From the NCBI RefSeq assembly GCF_020523925.1, contig NZ_JAJAPW010000003.1, positions 186,001-250,000 on the forward strand: a DNA stretch of 64,000 nt. The letters are read 5' to 3'. Below are positions 14,936-23,795 of this stretch, one piece after another. Source of the DNA: Neotamlana laminarinivorans (GTDB lineage Bacteria; Bacteroidota; Bacteroidia; Flavobacteriales; Flavobacteriaceae). Within the stretch, counting starts at the first letter, position 1. The number at the start of each line of letters is the position of its first letter. The translations under genes were made by a program, and so were the position numbers. The notes under the pieces are model-generated. The model was not told where the DNA came from and did no database searches. It saw only the letters and a program-made list of their open reading frames with translations.

Positions 14936-17131
14936 TTATTGGTTTAGTGTGGTTAGGGTTTCTTCTATTTCTTGAACTTTAATATCGGTTCCTAAACGTT
15001 GTAAATAAGCTATTAAAGCGGTTATTTCACGATTTCTCATTTCAATAAATACATCTCCACCAGCTTTTTTATCGGCTTCATAAGTTTCAGCAAAATCAGG
15101 ATCGGTATACAAGTTTTGCTCTATTTGTGTGCCTTGTTCTAGCATACTTTTTTGTGCATTTGCAATATCGTCTTCGGTGTATGGTACACCTAGTTTAACC
15201 ATGGCTTTCATTTTAGATTCGGTCATCGATTTATCTAATTCATTTCTAACTAGCCATTGGTAAGCTGGCATAATAGAACCAGAAGAGGTGCTTTGCGGGT
15301 CGTACATATGGTTTAGGTGCCAGTTGTCTGAATATTTTCCACCTACACGATGTAAATCTGGTCCTGTACGCTTACTTCCCCAAAGGAATGGATGGTCGTA
15401 AACATATTCGCCTGCTTTACTATAATCGCCGTAGCGTTCAACTTCGCTTCTAAATGGGCGCACCATTTGCGAATGGCAACCTACACAACCTTCGCGGATG
15501 TAAATGTCTCGACCTTCAAGCTCTAAAGGTGTGTATGGTTTTACACTGGCAATTGTTGGAATGTTAGATTCTACCATTATAGTTGGTATAATTTGAATTA
15601 TACCACCAATTAATATGGTTATAGTTGCTAAAATGGTTAATTGTACAGGTTTACGCTCTAACCAGGTATGAAAAGTTTCTCCAGCAATTCGTCTTTTTGA
15701 AACACGTTGAAGGGCAGGAGCTTCAGCTAATTCATCGGTTACTTGGCTACCTTTTTTCATGGTAACAATAACGTTGTAAGCTAATACAAACATACCGATG
15801 ATGTAAAGCGATCCGCCTATGGCACGCATCCAATACATTGGTATAATTTCAGAAACAGTTTCTAAAAAGTTACCATAAACTAAAGTGCCATCTGGATTAA
15901 ATTGTTTCCACATACTGGCTTGTGTAAATCCAGCAACATACATAGGTAATGCATACATAATAATACCTAAAGTACCTATCCAGAAATGTAAATTAGCAAG
16001 TTTTGTTGAGTATAGTTTAGTTTTGAATAATCGTGGAATTAACCAATAAATCATACCAAAGGCTAAAAAGCCGTTCCAAGCTAAGGCTCCAACATGAACG
16101 TGGGCAATAACCCAATCTGTAAAGTGCGCAATGGCGTTTACATTTTTAAGTGATAGCATTGGCCCCTCGAACGTAGCCATACCATAACCTGTTATAGCAA
16201 CAACCATAAATTTTAAAACAGGATCTGTTCGTACTTTATCCCAAGCACCACGTAAGGTTAAAAGTCCGTTTATCATACCACCCCAAGACGGCATTAATAA
16301 CATTACCGAGAATGCTACTCCTAAATTTTGCGCCCATTCTGGTAAAGCTGTGTATAATAAGTGATGAGGTCCTGCCCAGATATAAATAAATATTAATGAC
16401 CAAAAGTGTACAATTGATAATCTGTAAGAATAAATAGGTCTGTCTGCAGCCTTTGGAACAAAATAATACATTAGCCCTAAAAATGGGGTTGTTAAAAAGA
16501 AGGCAACTGCATTATGCCCGTACCACCATTGTACTAAAGCATCTTGAACACCAGCGTAAACCGAATAACTTTTTAAACCGCTAACCGGTAATTCTAAACT
16601 ATTAAAAATATGCAGTACAGCAACCGTAACAAACGTGCCCAAGTAAAACCAAATGGCAACATACATGTGGCGTTGTCTTCTTTTTAAAATAGTTCCTATT
16701 AAATTCCAGCCAAAAACCACCCAAACAGCAGCTATTGCGATATCGAACGGCCACTCTAATTCGGCGTATTCTTTACTGGTAGTAAAACCTAGCGGAAGTG
16801 TAATAGCAGCACCAACAATAATTAATTGCCAGCCCCAAAAGTTAATATTACTTAGCACATCGCTAAACATTCTAGCTTTTAGTAAGCGTTGCGATGAGTA
16901 GTAAACCCCGGCAAAAATGGCATTACCAACAAAGGCAAAAATAACAGCGTTGGTATGTAATGGGCGTAAACGACCAAAACTTAGCCACGAAATACCGTCG
17001 GTAAGGTTAGGGAATAAAAACATAAAGGCCAAAAGTAGGCCAACAAGCATACCTACAACACCCCAAATCATGGTGGCGAGTAAGAACTTTTTAACAATCT
17101 TGTTGTCGTAATAAAATTGTTGTACTTCCAT
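14936..17131 (-). CDS. ccoNO: CcoN-CcoO fusion, cbb3 oxidase catalytic subunit fused to cytochrome c subunit II
   Basis: 731 aa. Residues 1 to about 480 are CcoN, the haem-copper oxidase subunit I with about 12 TM helices and the conserved WWYGHNAVAFFLTTP, GPHHLLYTALPEW and THAHVGALAWNG-like His clusters. Another TM near 500-525 starts the CcoO part, with one haem site at C549 (CVGCHSQMVRPF) and the Met-ligand segment SIMPAYQWL. In Proteobacteria these are two genes; the fusion is characteristic of Bacteroidota. The complex is the high-affinity terminal oxidase of the inner membrane. 9 nt after ccoS. Confidence 0.96.
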   Translation of the reverse strand: MEVQQFYYDNKIVKKFLLATMIWGVVGMLVGLLLAFMFLFPNLTDGISWLSFGRLRPLHTNAVIFAFVGNAIFAGVYYSSQRLLKARMFSDVLSNINFWGWQLIIVGAAITLPLGFTTSKEYAELEWPFDIAIAAVWVVFGWNLIGTILKRRQRHMYVAIWFYLGTFVTVAVLHIFNSLELPVSGLKSYSVYAGVQDALVQWWYGHNAVAFFLTTPFLGLMYYFVPKAADRPIYSYRLSIVHFWSLIFIYIWAGPHHLLYTALPEWAQNLGVAFSVMLLMPSWGGMINGLLTLRGAWDKVRTDPVLKFMVVAITGYGMATFEGPMLSLKNVNAIAHFTDWVIAHVHVGALAWNGFLAFGMIYWLIPRLFKTKLYSTKLANLHFWIGTLGIIMYALPMYVAGFTQASMWKQFNPDGTLVYGNFLETVSEIIPMYWMRAIGGSLYIIGMFVLAYNVIVTMKKGSQVTDELAEAPALQRVSKRRIAGETFHTWLERKPVQLTILATITILIGGIIQIIPTIMVESNIPTIASVKPYTPLELEGRDIYIREGCVGCHSQMVRPFRSEVERYGDYSKAGEYVYDHPFLWGSKRTGPDLHRVGGKYSDNWHLNHMYDPQSTSSGSIMPAYQWLVRNELDKSMTESKMKAMVKLGVPYTEDDIANAQKSMLEQGTQIEQNLYTDPDFAETYEADKKAGGDVFIEMRNREITALIAYLQRLGTDIKVQEIEETLTTLNQ

Positions 17132-17140
17132 AATAGTTAA

Positions 17141-17326
17141 TTAAACTTTAGTTTTATTAATGGTTTTGTTAGGTTTGGTTTTAACCAATTCATCTTCAAA
17201 AAGCATGCGTACAGATGGCGTGTAATCATCATCATATTGTCCAGATTTTACAGCTTTTATAAAGCCAATAAAAAAGACGATAGTAATGATTATGCTAATG
17301 GTTAGTAATACATATATAACACTCAT
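17141..17326 (-). CDS. ccoS: CcoS, cbb3 oxidase assembly protein
   Basis: 61 aa. MSVIYVLLTISIIITIVFF (one TM helix) is followed by FIKAVKSGQYDDDYTPSVRMLFEDE, the CcoS hallmark. CcoS is required for cofactor insertion into CcoN. It is the first gene of the ccoS-NO-Q-P-G-H transcript; the FNR-type promoter at 17347-17389 lies directly upstream. Confidence 0.93.
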   Translation of the reverse strand: MSVIYVLLTISIIITIVFFIGFIKAVKSGQYDDDYTPSVRMLFEDELVKTKPNKTINKTKV

Positions 17327-17346
17327 ACCTACTTGAAGTTATGGTT

Positions 17347-17389
17347 CAAAATTACGTTGGCATCTTTTTTTAAAAGATGATATTTATCA
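17347..17389 (-). promoter_or_regulatory. ccoS-NOQPGH promoter: FNR-type box plus TAnnTTTG box
   Basis: Read on the minus strand, TGATAAATATCA (17389-17378) is followed after exactly 23 nt by TAATTTTG (17354-17347), a full -7 match. The predicted transcription start is about 17342, 16 nt before the ccoS ATG, with the palindrome centred near -41.5. The full palindrome is ATGATAAATATCAT. Confidence 0.8.
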
Positions 17390-17404
17390 TGTTTCATAAG
17401 TTTT

Positions 17405-19777
17405 TTATTTTAATTTCTGGCCTAAAATGTTTGTGGCAATGGTTGTAAAAACCACAATGCTAATAGAGCTTAATGGCATTAATATAGCTGCAATTACAGG
17501 CATAAGTTGCCCCGTGATGGCAAAGTATAAACCAATAGCATTGTAGAAAAAGGAGAACACAAAACTCCATTTTATAATTTTTATAGCGACTTTTGATGCC
17601 TTTATATAATGATATAATTGATTAAATTTTGAAGCGTCAAGAATGGCATCGCATGCAGGAGAAAATACATTTATGTTTTCTGAAATAGCAATACCAACAT
17701 TACTTTGTGCTAGTGCACCTGCATCGTTTAAACCATCGCCAATCATAAGCACATTAGCGCCATTGTTTTGATGGTGTTTTATGTATTCTAGCTTGTCGTT
17801 TGGTTTTTGATTAAAAATAAGTTTGGTTTTGCTTGGTAATAGCTTTTTTAGGTTGTTTAATTCGCTAGCGTTATCTCCTGAAAGAATAGCTAAATCGTAA
17901 TTAGTTTTTAATTGATTGAATAACTTTGAAATGCCTTTTCTATAAGCATTATAAAAAGTGAATTTGCCTTTGTAAGTATTATTTGTACTAATATGAACCG
18001 CTGTACTTAATTCGGTTTCCGGTTGAAGTTGCCCAACATATTTTGCAGAACCTATTTTAATAGATTCGTTTTGTGTTTTCCCATAAATACCTTCTCCTAA
18101 GTGTTCTTCAAAATAGTCTAAACTTTCAATATTATTTTGTTGAAGCAATTTGTATAGAGATCTGCTCAACGGATGATTAGAGTGTCTTAACGTACTCGTT
18201 AGCAAAATTTCTTCGTTTGGCGTTAATTTTGAGCCTTGATAGGTTGTTTTCGTTTTTTTATTTGAAGTTATAGTGCCTGTTTTATCAAAAATAATAGTGT
18301 CTATTTTGGCAAGTTGCTCGATAACCGATGCGTTTTTTAAATAAAATTTTAGTCTACCAAAAATGCGCAACAAATTTCCTAAAGTAAAAGGCGCAGAAAG
18401 TGCAATTGCACAAGGGCAAGCAATAATTAAAACAGAAGTAAATACGTTTAAAGCTTTGGAGGCATCAACAAATAACCAAAATGTAGTGGCAACTATGGCT
18501 ATGTTTAATACAATAATAGTAAACCGTTTACTTATGGTGTTTGTTAAGGTTGTAAAGCCATCTTCTTTATTTTTATTAAATACATCGTTGCTCCATAGTT
18601 GTGTTAGGTAACTTTGTTCTACAGCATTTAAAGCTTCTATTTCAATACTTCCAGAGGTTTGTTTTCCTCCAGCAAAAAGTTTATCTCCAGAGGCTTTTTT
18701 TACAGCTTCAGATTCACCGGTAACAAAACTGTAATCAATGTTGGCATTTCCGTTAATTAAAATGCCATCAACAGGAATAAGTTCTTCGTTTCTAATTAAT
18801 AATCGGTCGCCTTTTTTAATATCATAAACTTGAATAGGTTTTTCTTCTCCTTTATGAATTTTGGTTACTGCAATGGGAAAATACGATTTGTAATCGCGTT
18901 CGAAAGACAAAAAATTATAGGTGCGTTGCTGAAAATATTTTCCTAGTAATAAAAAGAAAACTAAACCTGTTAAACTATCGAAAAAGCCAGTGCCAATATT
19001 TAAAACAATTTCGGCGGTGCTTCGTATAAATAAAACCAAAATACCAAGCGCTATAGGAATATCAATATTTAGTAATTTACTTTTTAAACCTTTGTAGGCC
19101 GATACAAAATAATCTTGAGCAGCATAAAATACAACAGGCAAGGAAAATGTAAACATAAGCCAGCGAAATACGGTTTTATATTGCTCTAGCCAGAATTCAT
19201 TAACTTCAAAATATTCTGGAAACGATAAAAACATAACATTACCAAAGGCAAAACCAGCAACACCTAATTTGTAAATTAAGCTGCGATTAACTTTGCTTTT
19301 ACCTGTACTAAAATCTTCAAGAGAAATATAAGGTTCGTAGCCAATTTTGCTTAGTAATAATACCGCTTCTTTAAGCGAAAACGCTTTGGTTTTATAGGTG
19401 ATTCTAACTGTTTTTTTACCAAAATTTACTTGAGAAGCCGTAATATTAGGGTTGAGTTTGTTTAGGTTTTCTAAAATCCAAATACAAGAACTACAATGAA
19501 TATGCGGAATAGTTAAGGTGGCAATTTGGTGTTTACCATCATTAAATTCAGTTAGTTTTTCAATTATAATTTTATCTTCAAGAAAATCGTATTTACCTTC
19601 AATATCTTGGGGTGTTGCACCTGGCGTTTGTTGTAAATCGTAATAGCAGGTTAAATCGTTTTCAGAGAAAATTTCATAAACCGTTTTACAACCGTTGCAA
19701 CAAAAGTCTTTTTCTTGATATGTAACATGTTGGCTTTCGCAGGGATCTCCACAGTGAAAACAAGTTGTTTTTTTCAT
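17405..19777 (-). CDS. ccoI: CcoI/FixI copper-transporting P1B-type ATPase
   Basis: 790 aa. An N-terminal Cys-rich segment (CFHCGDPC, CCNGCKTVYEIF) and a heavy-metal domain with CSSC (about residue 95) precede eight TM helices. The metal site is CPC in IIACPCAIALS, the phosphorylated Asp is D498 in DKTGT, and the ATP hinge is GDGLNDAGAL. CcoI exports Cu+ across the inner membrane for the cbb3 CuB centre. It has its own FNR-type promoter and is followed, 78 nt later, by the ccoS promoter. Divergent from the FixL-like kinase. Confidence 0.95.
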   Translation of the reverse strand: MKKTTCFHCGDPCESQHVTYQEKDFCCNGCKTVYEIFSENDLTCYYDLQQTPGATPQDIEGKYDFLEDKIIIEKLTEFNDGKHQIATLTIPHIHCSSCIWILENLNKLNPNITASQVNFGKKTVRITYKTKAFSLKEAVLLLSKIGYEPYISLEDFSTGKSKVNRSLIYKLGVAGFAFGNVMFLSFPEYFEVNEFWLEQYKTVFRWLMFTFSLPVVFYAAQDYFVSAYKGLKSKLLNIDIPIALGILVLFIRSTAEIVLNIGTGFFDSLTGLVFFLLLGKYFQQRTYNFLSFERDYKSYFPIAVTKIHKGEEKPIQVYDIKKGDRLLIRNEELIPVDGILINGNANIDYSFVTGESEAVKKASGDKLFAGGKQTSGSIEIEALNAVEQSYLTQLWSNDVFNKNKEDGFTTLTNTISKRFTIIVLNIAIVATTFWLFVDASKALNVFTSVLIIACPCAIALSAPFTLGNLLRIFGRLKFYLKNASVIEQLAKIDTIIFDKTGTITSNKKTKTTYQGSKLTPNEEILLTSTLRHSNHPLSRSLYKLLQQNNIESLDYFEEHLGEGIYGKTQNESIKIGSAKYVGQLQPETELSTAVHISTNNTYKGKFTFYNAYRKGISKLFNQLKTNYDLAILSGDNASELNNLKKLLPSKTKLIFNQKPNDKLEYIKHHQNNGANVLMIGDGLNDAGALAQSNVGIAISENINVFSPACDAILDASKFNQLYHYIKASKVAIKIIKWSFVFSFFYNAIGLYFAITGQLMPVIAAILMPLSSISIVVFTTIATNILGQKLK

Positions 19778-19802
19778 AATATTTGCTCCTAAATACCTGA
19801 TG

Positions 19803-19845
19803 CAAATATTTATACTTCACCTTTTAAAAAATATGATATTAATCA
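19803..19845 (-). promoter_or_regulatory. ccoI promoter: FNR-type box plus near-consensus -7 box
   Basis: Minus strand: TGATTAATATCA (19845-19834), 23 nt, then AATATTTG (19810-19803), which matches TAnnTTTG at 7 of 8 positions defined by the spacing. Start of transcription expected near 19798, 21 nt before the ccoI ATG. Toward the divergent kinase gene there is an ATATTTTG at 19868-19875, 22 nt from the palindrome, so the site might serve both directions. Confidence 0.7.
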
Positions 19846-19892
19846 GCTTTTGTCTATTTTTACCTCAATATTTTGTAATTTAAAACGTATAA

Positions 19893-21134
19893 ATGCTAAA
19901 TAATAACGACGTATTTAATGTGCTTTTCGATGCTGTTTCCGAGGGTGTAATTGTAGTAAACGAGCAGCAAAAAATTGTAGCTACAAATGCTTCTGCAGAA
20001 AACATGTTTGGGTATTCTAAGCATGAGCTTTTAAATCAGGATTTATTAGTTTTAATTCCAAAGGATTATCACCATTCTCATAGTGATAATGTAGAAAACT
20101 TCATGGCGCATAAAGAGCGTAGGCAAATGGGGCACGGGCGCGATTTGTATGGTATATGTAAAAACGGAAATGCTATTCCTGTAGAGGCCGGTTTAAATCC
20201 TTTAGAGATAGAAGGAGAAAGTTACGTTATGGCTATAGTTATTGATATTTCTGTGCGTAAGAAACAAGAAGAAGAATTATTGAGGTTAAACAATAAGTTA
20301 GAAGAAGAAGTAAAACAGCGTACTAAAGAATTACGTTATACTGTAGATTCTTTAACTATTGTAAATAAAGAACTCGACGAAGAAATAAAAAAGCGTATTG
20401 AAGCCCAAGGGAAAACCGTAAAAGCTTTAAAAAAAGAAAAGGAACTTAACGAGCTAAAAACAAAATTTTTATCGTTGGTTTCGCACGAGTTTAAAACCCC
20501 TTTAAGTGGTATATTAACTTCTGCGATGTTGTTAGGTAAATACAAATTAAGTGAACAACAAGAAAAACGAGATAAACACATAAAAACGATAACAGATAAA
20601 GTACATTATTTAAATAATATTTTAAACGATTTTTTATCTGTCGAGAAGTTAGAATCTGGAAAAATAAAGTACAATTACAGTAATTTTAATGTTAGTAAAA
20701 TTGTAAACGAGGTTATTTACAATGCGAATATGCTGTTAAAAGAGGGACAAGTAATTAACTATCCAGAAAACATTGATGAATGCTCAATGTTCCAAGATGA
20801 AAAAACTGTGGAGTTGGCACTATCAAATTTAGTTAACAATGCGGTTAAATATTCCTCTGAAAACACTATTATAGATATTAATATTCAGCAAAACGATACC
20901 ACTACAACATTTATAGTAAAAGACAATGGTATAGGAATACCTAAAACTGAACAAAAAAATATTTTTAACCGATATTTTAGAGCAGAAAATGCGTTGCTAA
21001 CCCAAGGCACGGGTATTGGGCTAAATATTGTAAAAAGTCATATTGAAAATTTAGGAGGTTCTATTAGTTTTACCAGCGAAGAAAATAAAGGAAGCGAATT
21101 TATATTTAAACTACCAAACACAGCAAAACAATGA
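19893..21134 (+). CDS. FixL-like PAS sensor histidine kinase
   Basis: 413 aa, soluble. A PAS domain (about 5-125), a coiled coil (about 126-185), HisKA with phospho-His in SLVSHEFKTPLSG, and HATPase with NNAVKYS, DNGIGIP and GTGIGLNIV. In the PAS domain the segment IPKDYHHSHSDNV aligns with the FixL haem-pocket segment: H63 falls on the haem-ligating His, and R83 in GHGRDLYG falls on the FixL Arg that contacts bound oxygen. Many PAS domains of this subclass share these residues without proven haem, so oxygen sensing is inferred. It overlaps the response regulator by 4 nt and is divergent from ccoI. Confidence 0.85.
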   Translation: MLNNNDVFNVLFDAVSEGVIVVNEQQKIVATNASAENMFGYSKHELLNQDLLVLIPKDYHHSHSDNVENFMAHKERRQMGHGRDLYGICKNGNAIPVEAGLNPLEIEGESYVMAIVIDISVRKKQEEELLRLNNKLEEEVKQRTKELRYTVDSLTIVNKELDEEIKKRIEAQGKTVKALKKEKELNELKTKFLSLVSHEFKTPLSGILTSAMLLGKYKLSEQQEKRDKHIKTITDKVHYLNNILNDFLSVEKLESGKIKYNYSNFNVSKIVNEVIYNANMLLKEGQVINYPENIDECSMFQDEKTVELALSNLVNNAVKYSSENTIIDINIQQNDTTTTFIVKDNGIGIPKTEQKNIFNRYFRAENALLTQGTGIGLNIVKSHIENLGGSISFTSEENKGSEFIFKLPNTAKQ

Positions 21135-22177
21135 AAAAGGTTTTACTTATTGAAGATGATGCCGTATTAAGAGAAAACACCGAAGAATTATTAGAGCTTT
21201 CTAATTTTAACGTAGTTACAGCACCAAACGGAAAATTGGGAGTAGAACAGGCTAAAAAAGAACTTCCAGATATAGTAGTATGCGATATTATGATGCCAGA
21301 GTTAGATGGTTATGGAGTACTTCAAAACCTTGCTAGCGCAGAAGCAACTAAATATATACCTTTTATATTTTTATCTGCAAAAACCGAGCGTAAAGATGTA
21401 CGAAAAGGCATGGATTTAGGTGCCGACGATTACATTACTAAGCCTTTTGAAGAAGAAGAGTTAATTAGTGCCATTAATAGCCGTATAGCAAAAGCAGCTA
21501 TATTAAATGAGGAACGCCTTGCGAAAGAAAGCGGAGAAAAAGAAGATGAACTACGTTCGTTAAACGATTTAAAAAACTTTTTTGAAGATAACGGAGAAGA
21601 GGTTGCTTACAAAAAAGGCGATTTAATTTTTGAAGAAGGCCAACATTCAAATAAGGTTTACCTAATATCAAAAGGTTTAGTAAAATGCCATAAACTAGAC
21701 GAACAAGGTAAATATTTAACAACTGCACTTTATAAAGAAGACGATTTGTTTGGTTACAATTCGTTAAACCAAATTACACCATACCAAGAAACTGCAACAG
21801 CAATGCAAGATTCGCAGTTAGTAGCATTGTCAAAGCAAGTACTTGAAGATGTGTTAGATAGTAATCATAAAGTAACTTTAGAGTTAATACAATTACTTAC
21901 CGACAATATTACCGATGTAAAAGATCAATTACTACAAATGGCTTATAGTTCGGTAAAGCGCAGAACCGCAATTACCTTAATTAAATTTGCCGAAAAAATA
22001 AACAGAAAACCAAACGATGCAATTCGTGTATCTAGAAACGATTTAGCTAGTGTTGCCGGTGTTGCCCAAGAAAGTTTAATTAGAACTTTGTCTAGTTTTA
22101 AAGATTTGGGACTTATTGAAATTGAGGGTAGAAATATTAAAATTTTAGATATTAATAAATTACACCATATAAATTAG
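21131..22177 (+). CDS. Receiver - cNMP fold - Crp/Fnr HTH fusion response regulator (FixJ-FixK-like)
   Basis: 348 aa. The receiver domain (1-125) has acidic pocket DD, phospho-acceptor D52 in CDIMMPELDG and the conserved K in ITKPF. A cyclic-nucleotide-binding-type beta roll (about 155-275, KKGDLIFEEGQHSNKVYLISKGL) and a Crp-type winged HTH (about 285-345) follow. The recognition helix contains AQESLIRTL. It lacks N-terminal Cys ligands, so it is not itself an Fe-S sensor. It is coupled (ATGA overlap) to the FixL-like kinase, so phosphorylation probably controls DNA binding directly, merging the FixJ and FixK steps in one protein. Confidence 0.9.
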   Translation: MKKVLLIEDDAVLRENTEELLELSNFNVVTAPNGKLGVEQAKKELPDIVVCDIMMPELDGYGVLQNLASAEATKYIPFIFLSAKTERKDVRKGMDLGADDYITKPFEEEELISAINSRIAKAAILNEERLAKESGEKEDELRSLNDLKNFFEDNGEEVAYKKGDLIFEEGQHSNKVYLISKGLVKCHKLDEQGKYLTTALYKEDDLFGYNSLNQITPYQETATAMQDSQLVALSKQVLEDVLDSNHKVTLELIQLLTDNITDVKDQLLQMAYSSVKRRTAITLIKFAEKINRKPNDAIRVSRNDLASVAGVAQESLIRTLSSFKDLGLIEIEGRNIKILDINKLHHIN

Positions 22178-22203
22178 CAGGTTTTAGTTTAAATACATAG
22201 GTA

Positions 22204-22246
22204 TGATTTTGGTCATATTTAAATAAAAATATCCCACCTACTTTTG
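22204..22246 (+). promoter_or_regulatory. usp promoter: FNR-type box plus TAnnTTTG box
   Basis: TGATTTTGGTCA at 22204-22215 (outer context ATGA...TCAT) is followed after exactly 23 nt by TACTTTTG (22239-22246), a full -7 match. Start of transcription expected about 22251. The gene begins at 22266. Confidence 0.72.
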
Positions 22247-22265
22247 CTTAAAAGTATAAGTGAGG

Positions 22266-23096
22266 ATGAAAAATATTTTAATACCAACAGATTTTTCGGA
22301 AAATTCTTTGAATGCCATTAGGTATGCGGTTAATTTATATAAAGATGCCGTTTGTAATTTTTATATTTTACATGTTGAGGCAGAAATAGATAATAGTGAG
22401 TCAAACCTAAACAATCATTCAACTGTAATTAACGTAAAAAAAACATCAATAAATAGGTTTTTAAAAGATATTGTAAACCAAGCAAAAAAAGAGTTTACAA
22501 AAAATAAAAAGCATCACTTTTTTACAATAGCTAACAACGATTCTTTAATTAATGCAATTAGAGAGCAAGTATTATTAAAAAGTATAGATTTAATTGTTAT
22601 GGGCACCAAAGGTGTCTCTGGCTGTACAGAGCGAACTGTAGGTACAAATGCTGGTAACGTTATAACCAAAGTTAAATGTAATACACTTATAGTACCAGAA
22701 AATGCAAAATATGTTGTTCCAAAAAAAATAGCGTTTCCAACAGACTTTTCTATTAATTATAACATCGATACATTACAGCCAATAACCCAACTCATTAACG
22801 AGTATAAATCTGAAATTGAGTTATTGCACATAAGTAAAAAAGATTTGGTTTTAAATGAAAGTCAACAAAGAAATATTGAGTATTTAGAAGATTATTTTGC
22901 AGAAACTGAACATAGTTTCCATTTTTTAACTCATAAAAAAATGGAAAATGCTATTGAGGAATTTGTAATTTCAAAACAAGTAGGATTAATAACCATGCTT
23001 GCTAAAAATTTAAATTATTTTCAGCACATTTTATTCCATCCTTTAGCAAAAGAAATTAGTTATTATAAAAATATACCATTTTTGGTATTGCATTAA
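22266..23096 (+). CDS. Universal stress protein (two Usp domains)
   Basis: 276 aa from the ATG at 22266 (MKNILIPTDFSENSLNAIRYA). A GTG 6 nt upstream is also possible, but the ATG puts the usual Usp start at the N-terminus. Domain 1 has the ATP motif G-x2-G-x9-G-T in GTKGVSGCTERTVGT. Domain 2 (AFPTDFSINYN...) lacks the glycine motif and may be non-binding. It lies between the REC-Crp regulator and the FNR-like gene, with its own FNR-type promoter, and the FNR-like gene follows after 9 nt, so the regulator is probably autoregulated through this promoter. Confidence 0.85.
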   Translation: MKNILIPTDFSENSLNAIRYAVNLYKDAVCNFYILHVEAEIDNSESNLNNHSTVINVKKTSINRFLKDIVNQAKKEFTKNKKHHFFTIANNDSLINAIREQVLLKSIDLIVMGTKGVSGCTERTVGTNAGNVITKVKCNTLIVPENAKYVVPKKIAFPTDFSINYNIDTLQPITQLINEYKSEIELLHISKKDLVLNESQQRNIEYLEDYFAETEHSFHFLTHKKMENAIEEFVISKQVGLITMLAKNLNYFQHILFHPLAKEISYYKNIPFLVLH

Positions 23097-23105
23097 AAGA
23101 GGGTT

Positions 23106-23789
23106 ATGGGTATTAGTAAATGTGAGCAATGTGCTATTAGGCAATGCAATGCTTTAAAATCTTTAAAATCGTATGCGTTAGTTGGCTTGTCGGGTTGTAA
23201 AACATCATTAAGTTTTAAAAAAGGAGATGTGCTTTTTCAAGAAGGCGATAATATTAATGGTGTGTTTTGTATTAAACAAGGCGCTTGTAAGTTAACAAAA
23301 CTTAGTTCTAATGGCAAAGATCAAATTGTAAGATTAGCTAATGCAGGTGAATTATTAGGGCAACGATCGTTAATTTCTAATGAGCCTGCGAATTTAACAG
23401 CAATTGCTGTTAATAACATGAGGGTGTGTTTTTTACCCAAACAAGAAATTGAAAATGGTTTTACAAGTGATATTGATTTTTCTGTAGATTTATTAAAAAG
23501 TTTAGCTCAAGAGTTAAAATTAGCAGACAATGTTATTGTAGATATGGCACAGAAATCTGTTAAAAAACGGTTAGCAGAAACACTTTTATATATAAATGTG
23601 AATTTTGGTGTAGATGCCGATGGCTTATTAAATATTGTTTTAACTCGAGACGATTATGCAAATATTGTTGGTACAGCAACCGAGTCTGCAATAAGAATTC
23701 TATCTCAATTTAAAAAAGAAGGCCTAATATCTGCACACGGAAAAAAGATTAAAATTGAAAATATTGAAGGTTTAAAATGTGTAGAATAG
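23106..23789 (+). CDS. FNR-type (Crp/Fnr family) transcription factor with N-terminal Cys cluster
   Basis: 227 aa. The N-terminus carries C6, C9 and C14 (KCEQCAIRQC) and C31, giving three clustered Cys plus candidates for a fourth ligand of an oxygen-labile [4Fe-4S] cluster, as in FNR (which uses C-x2-C-x5-C plus one internal Cys). A cNMP-type beta roll (GDVLFQEGDNINGVFCI) and a Crp HTH (about 175-222) follow. Recognition helix TATESAIRILSQF keeps the FNR Glu and Arg, but the FNR Ser that reads the first T of TTGAT is Ile; this fits the local sites, which are ATGAY not TTGAT. 9 nt after usp; convergent with the YdeI-like gene. Confidence 0.9.
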   Translation: MGISKCEQCAIRQCNALKSLKSYALVGLSGCKTSLSFKKGDVLFQEGDNINGVFCIKQGACKLTKLSSNGKDQIVRLANAGELLGQRSLISNEPANLTAIAVNNMRVCFLPKQEIENGFTSDIDFSVDLLKSLAQELKLADNVIVDMAQKSVKKRLAETLLYINVNFGVDADGLLNIVLTRDDYANIVGTATESAIRILSQFKKEGLISAHGKKIKIENIEGLKCVE

Positions 23790-23795
23790 TAATGG

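Noticed and set aside
14936-17131. CcoN-CcoO fusion as a novel event or assembly error
   Set aside because: The fusion is the usual form in Bacteroidota, and the linker TM helix is intact.
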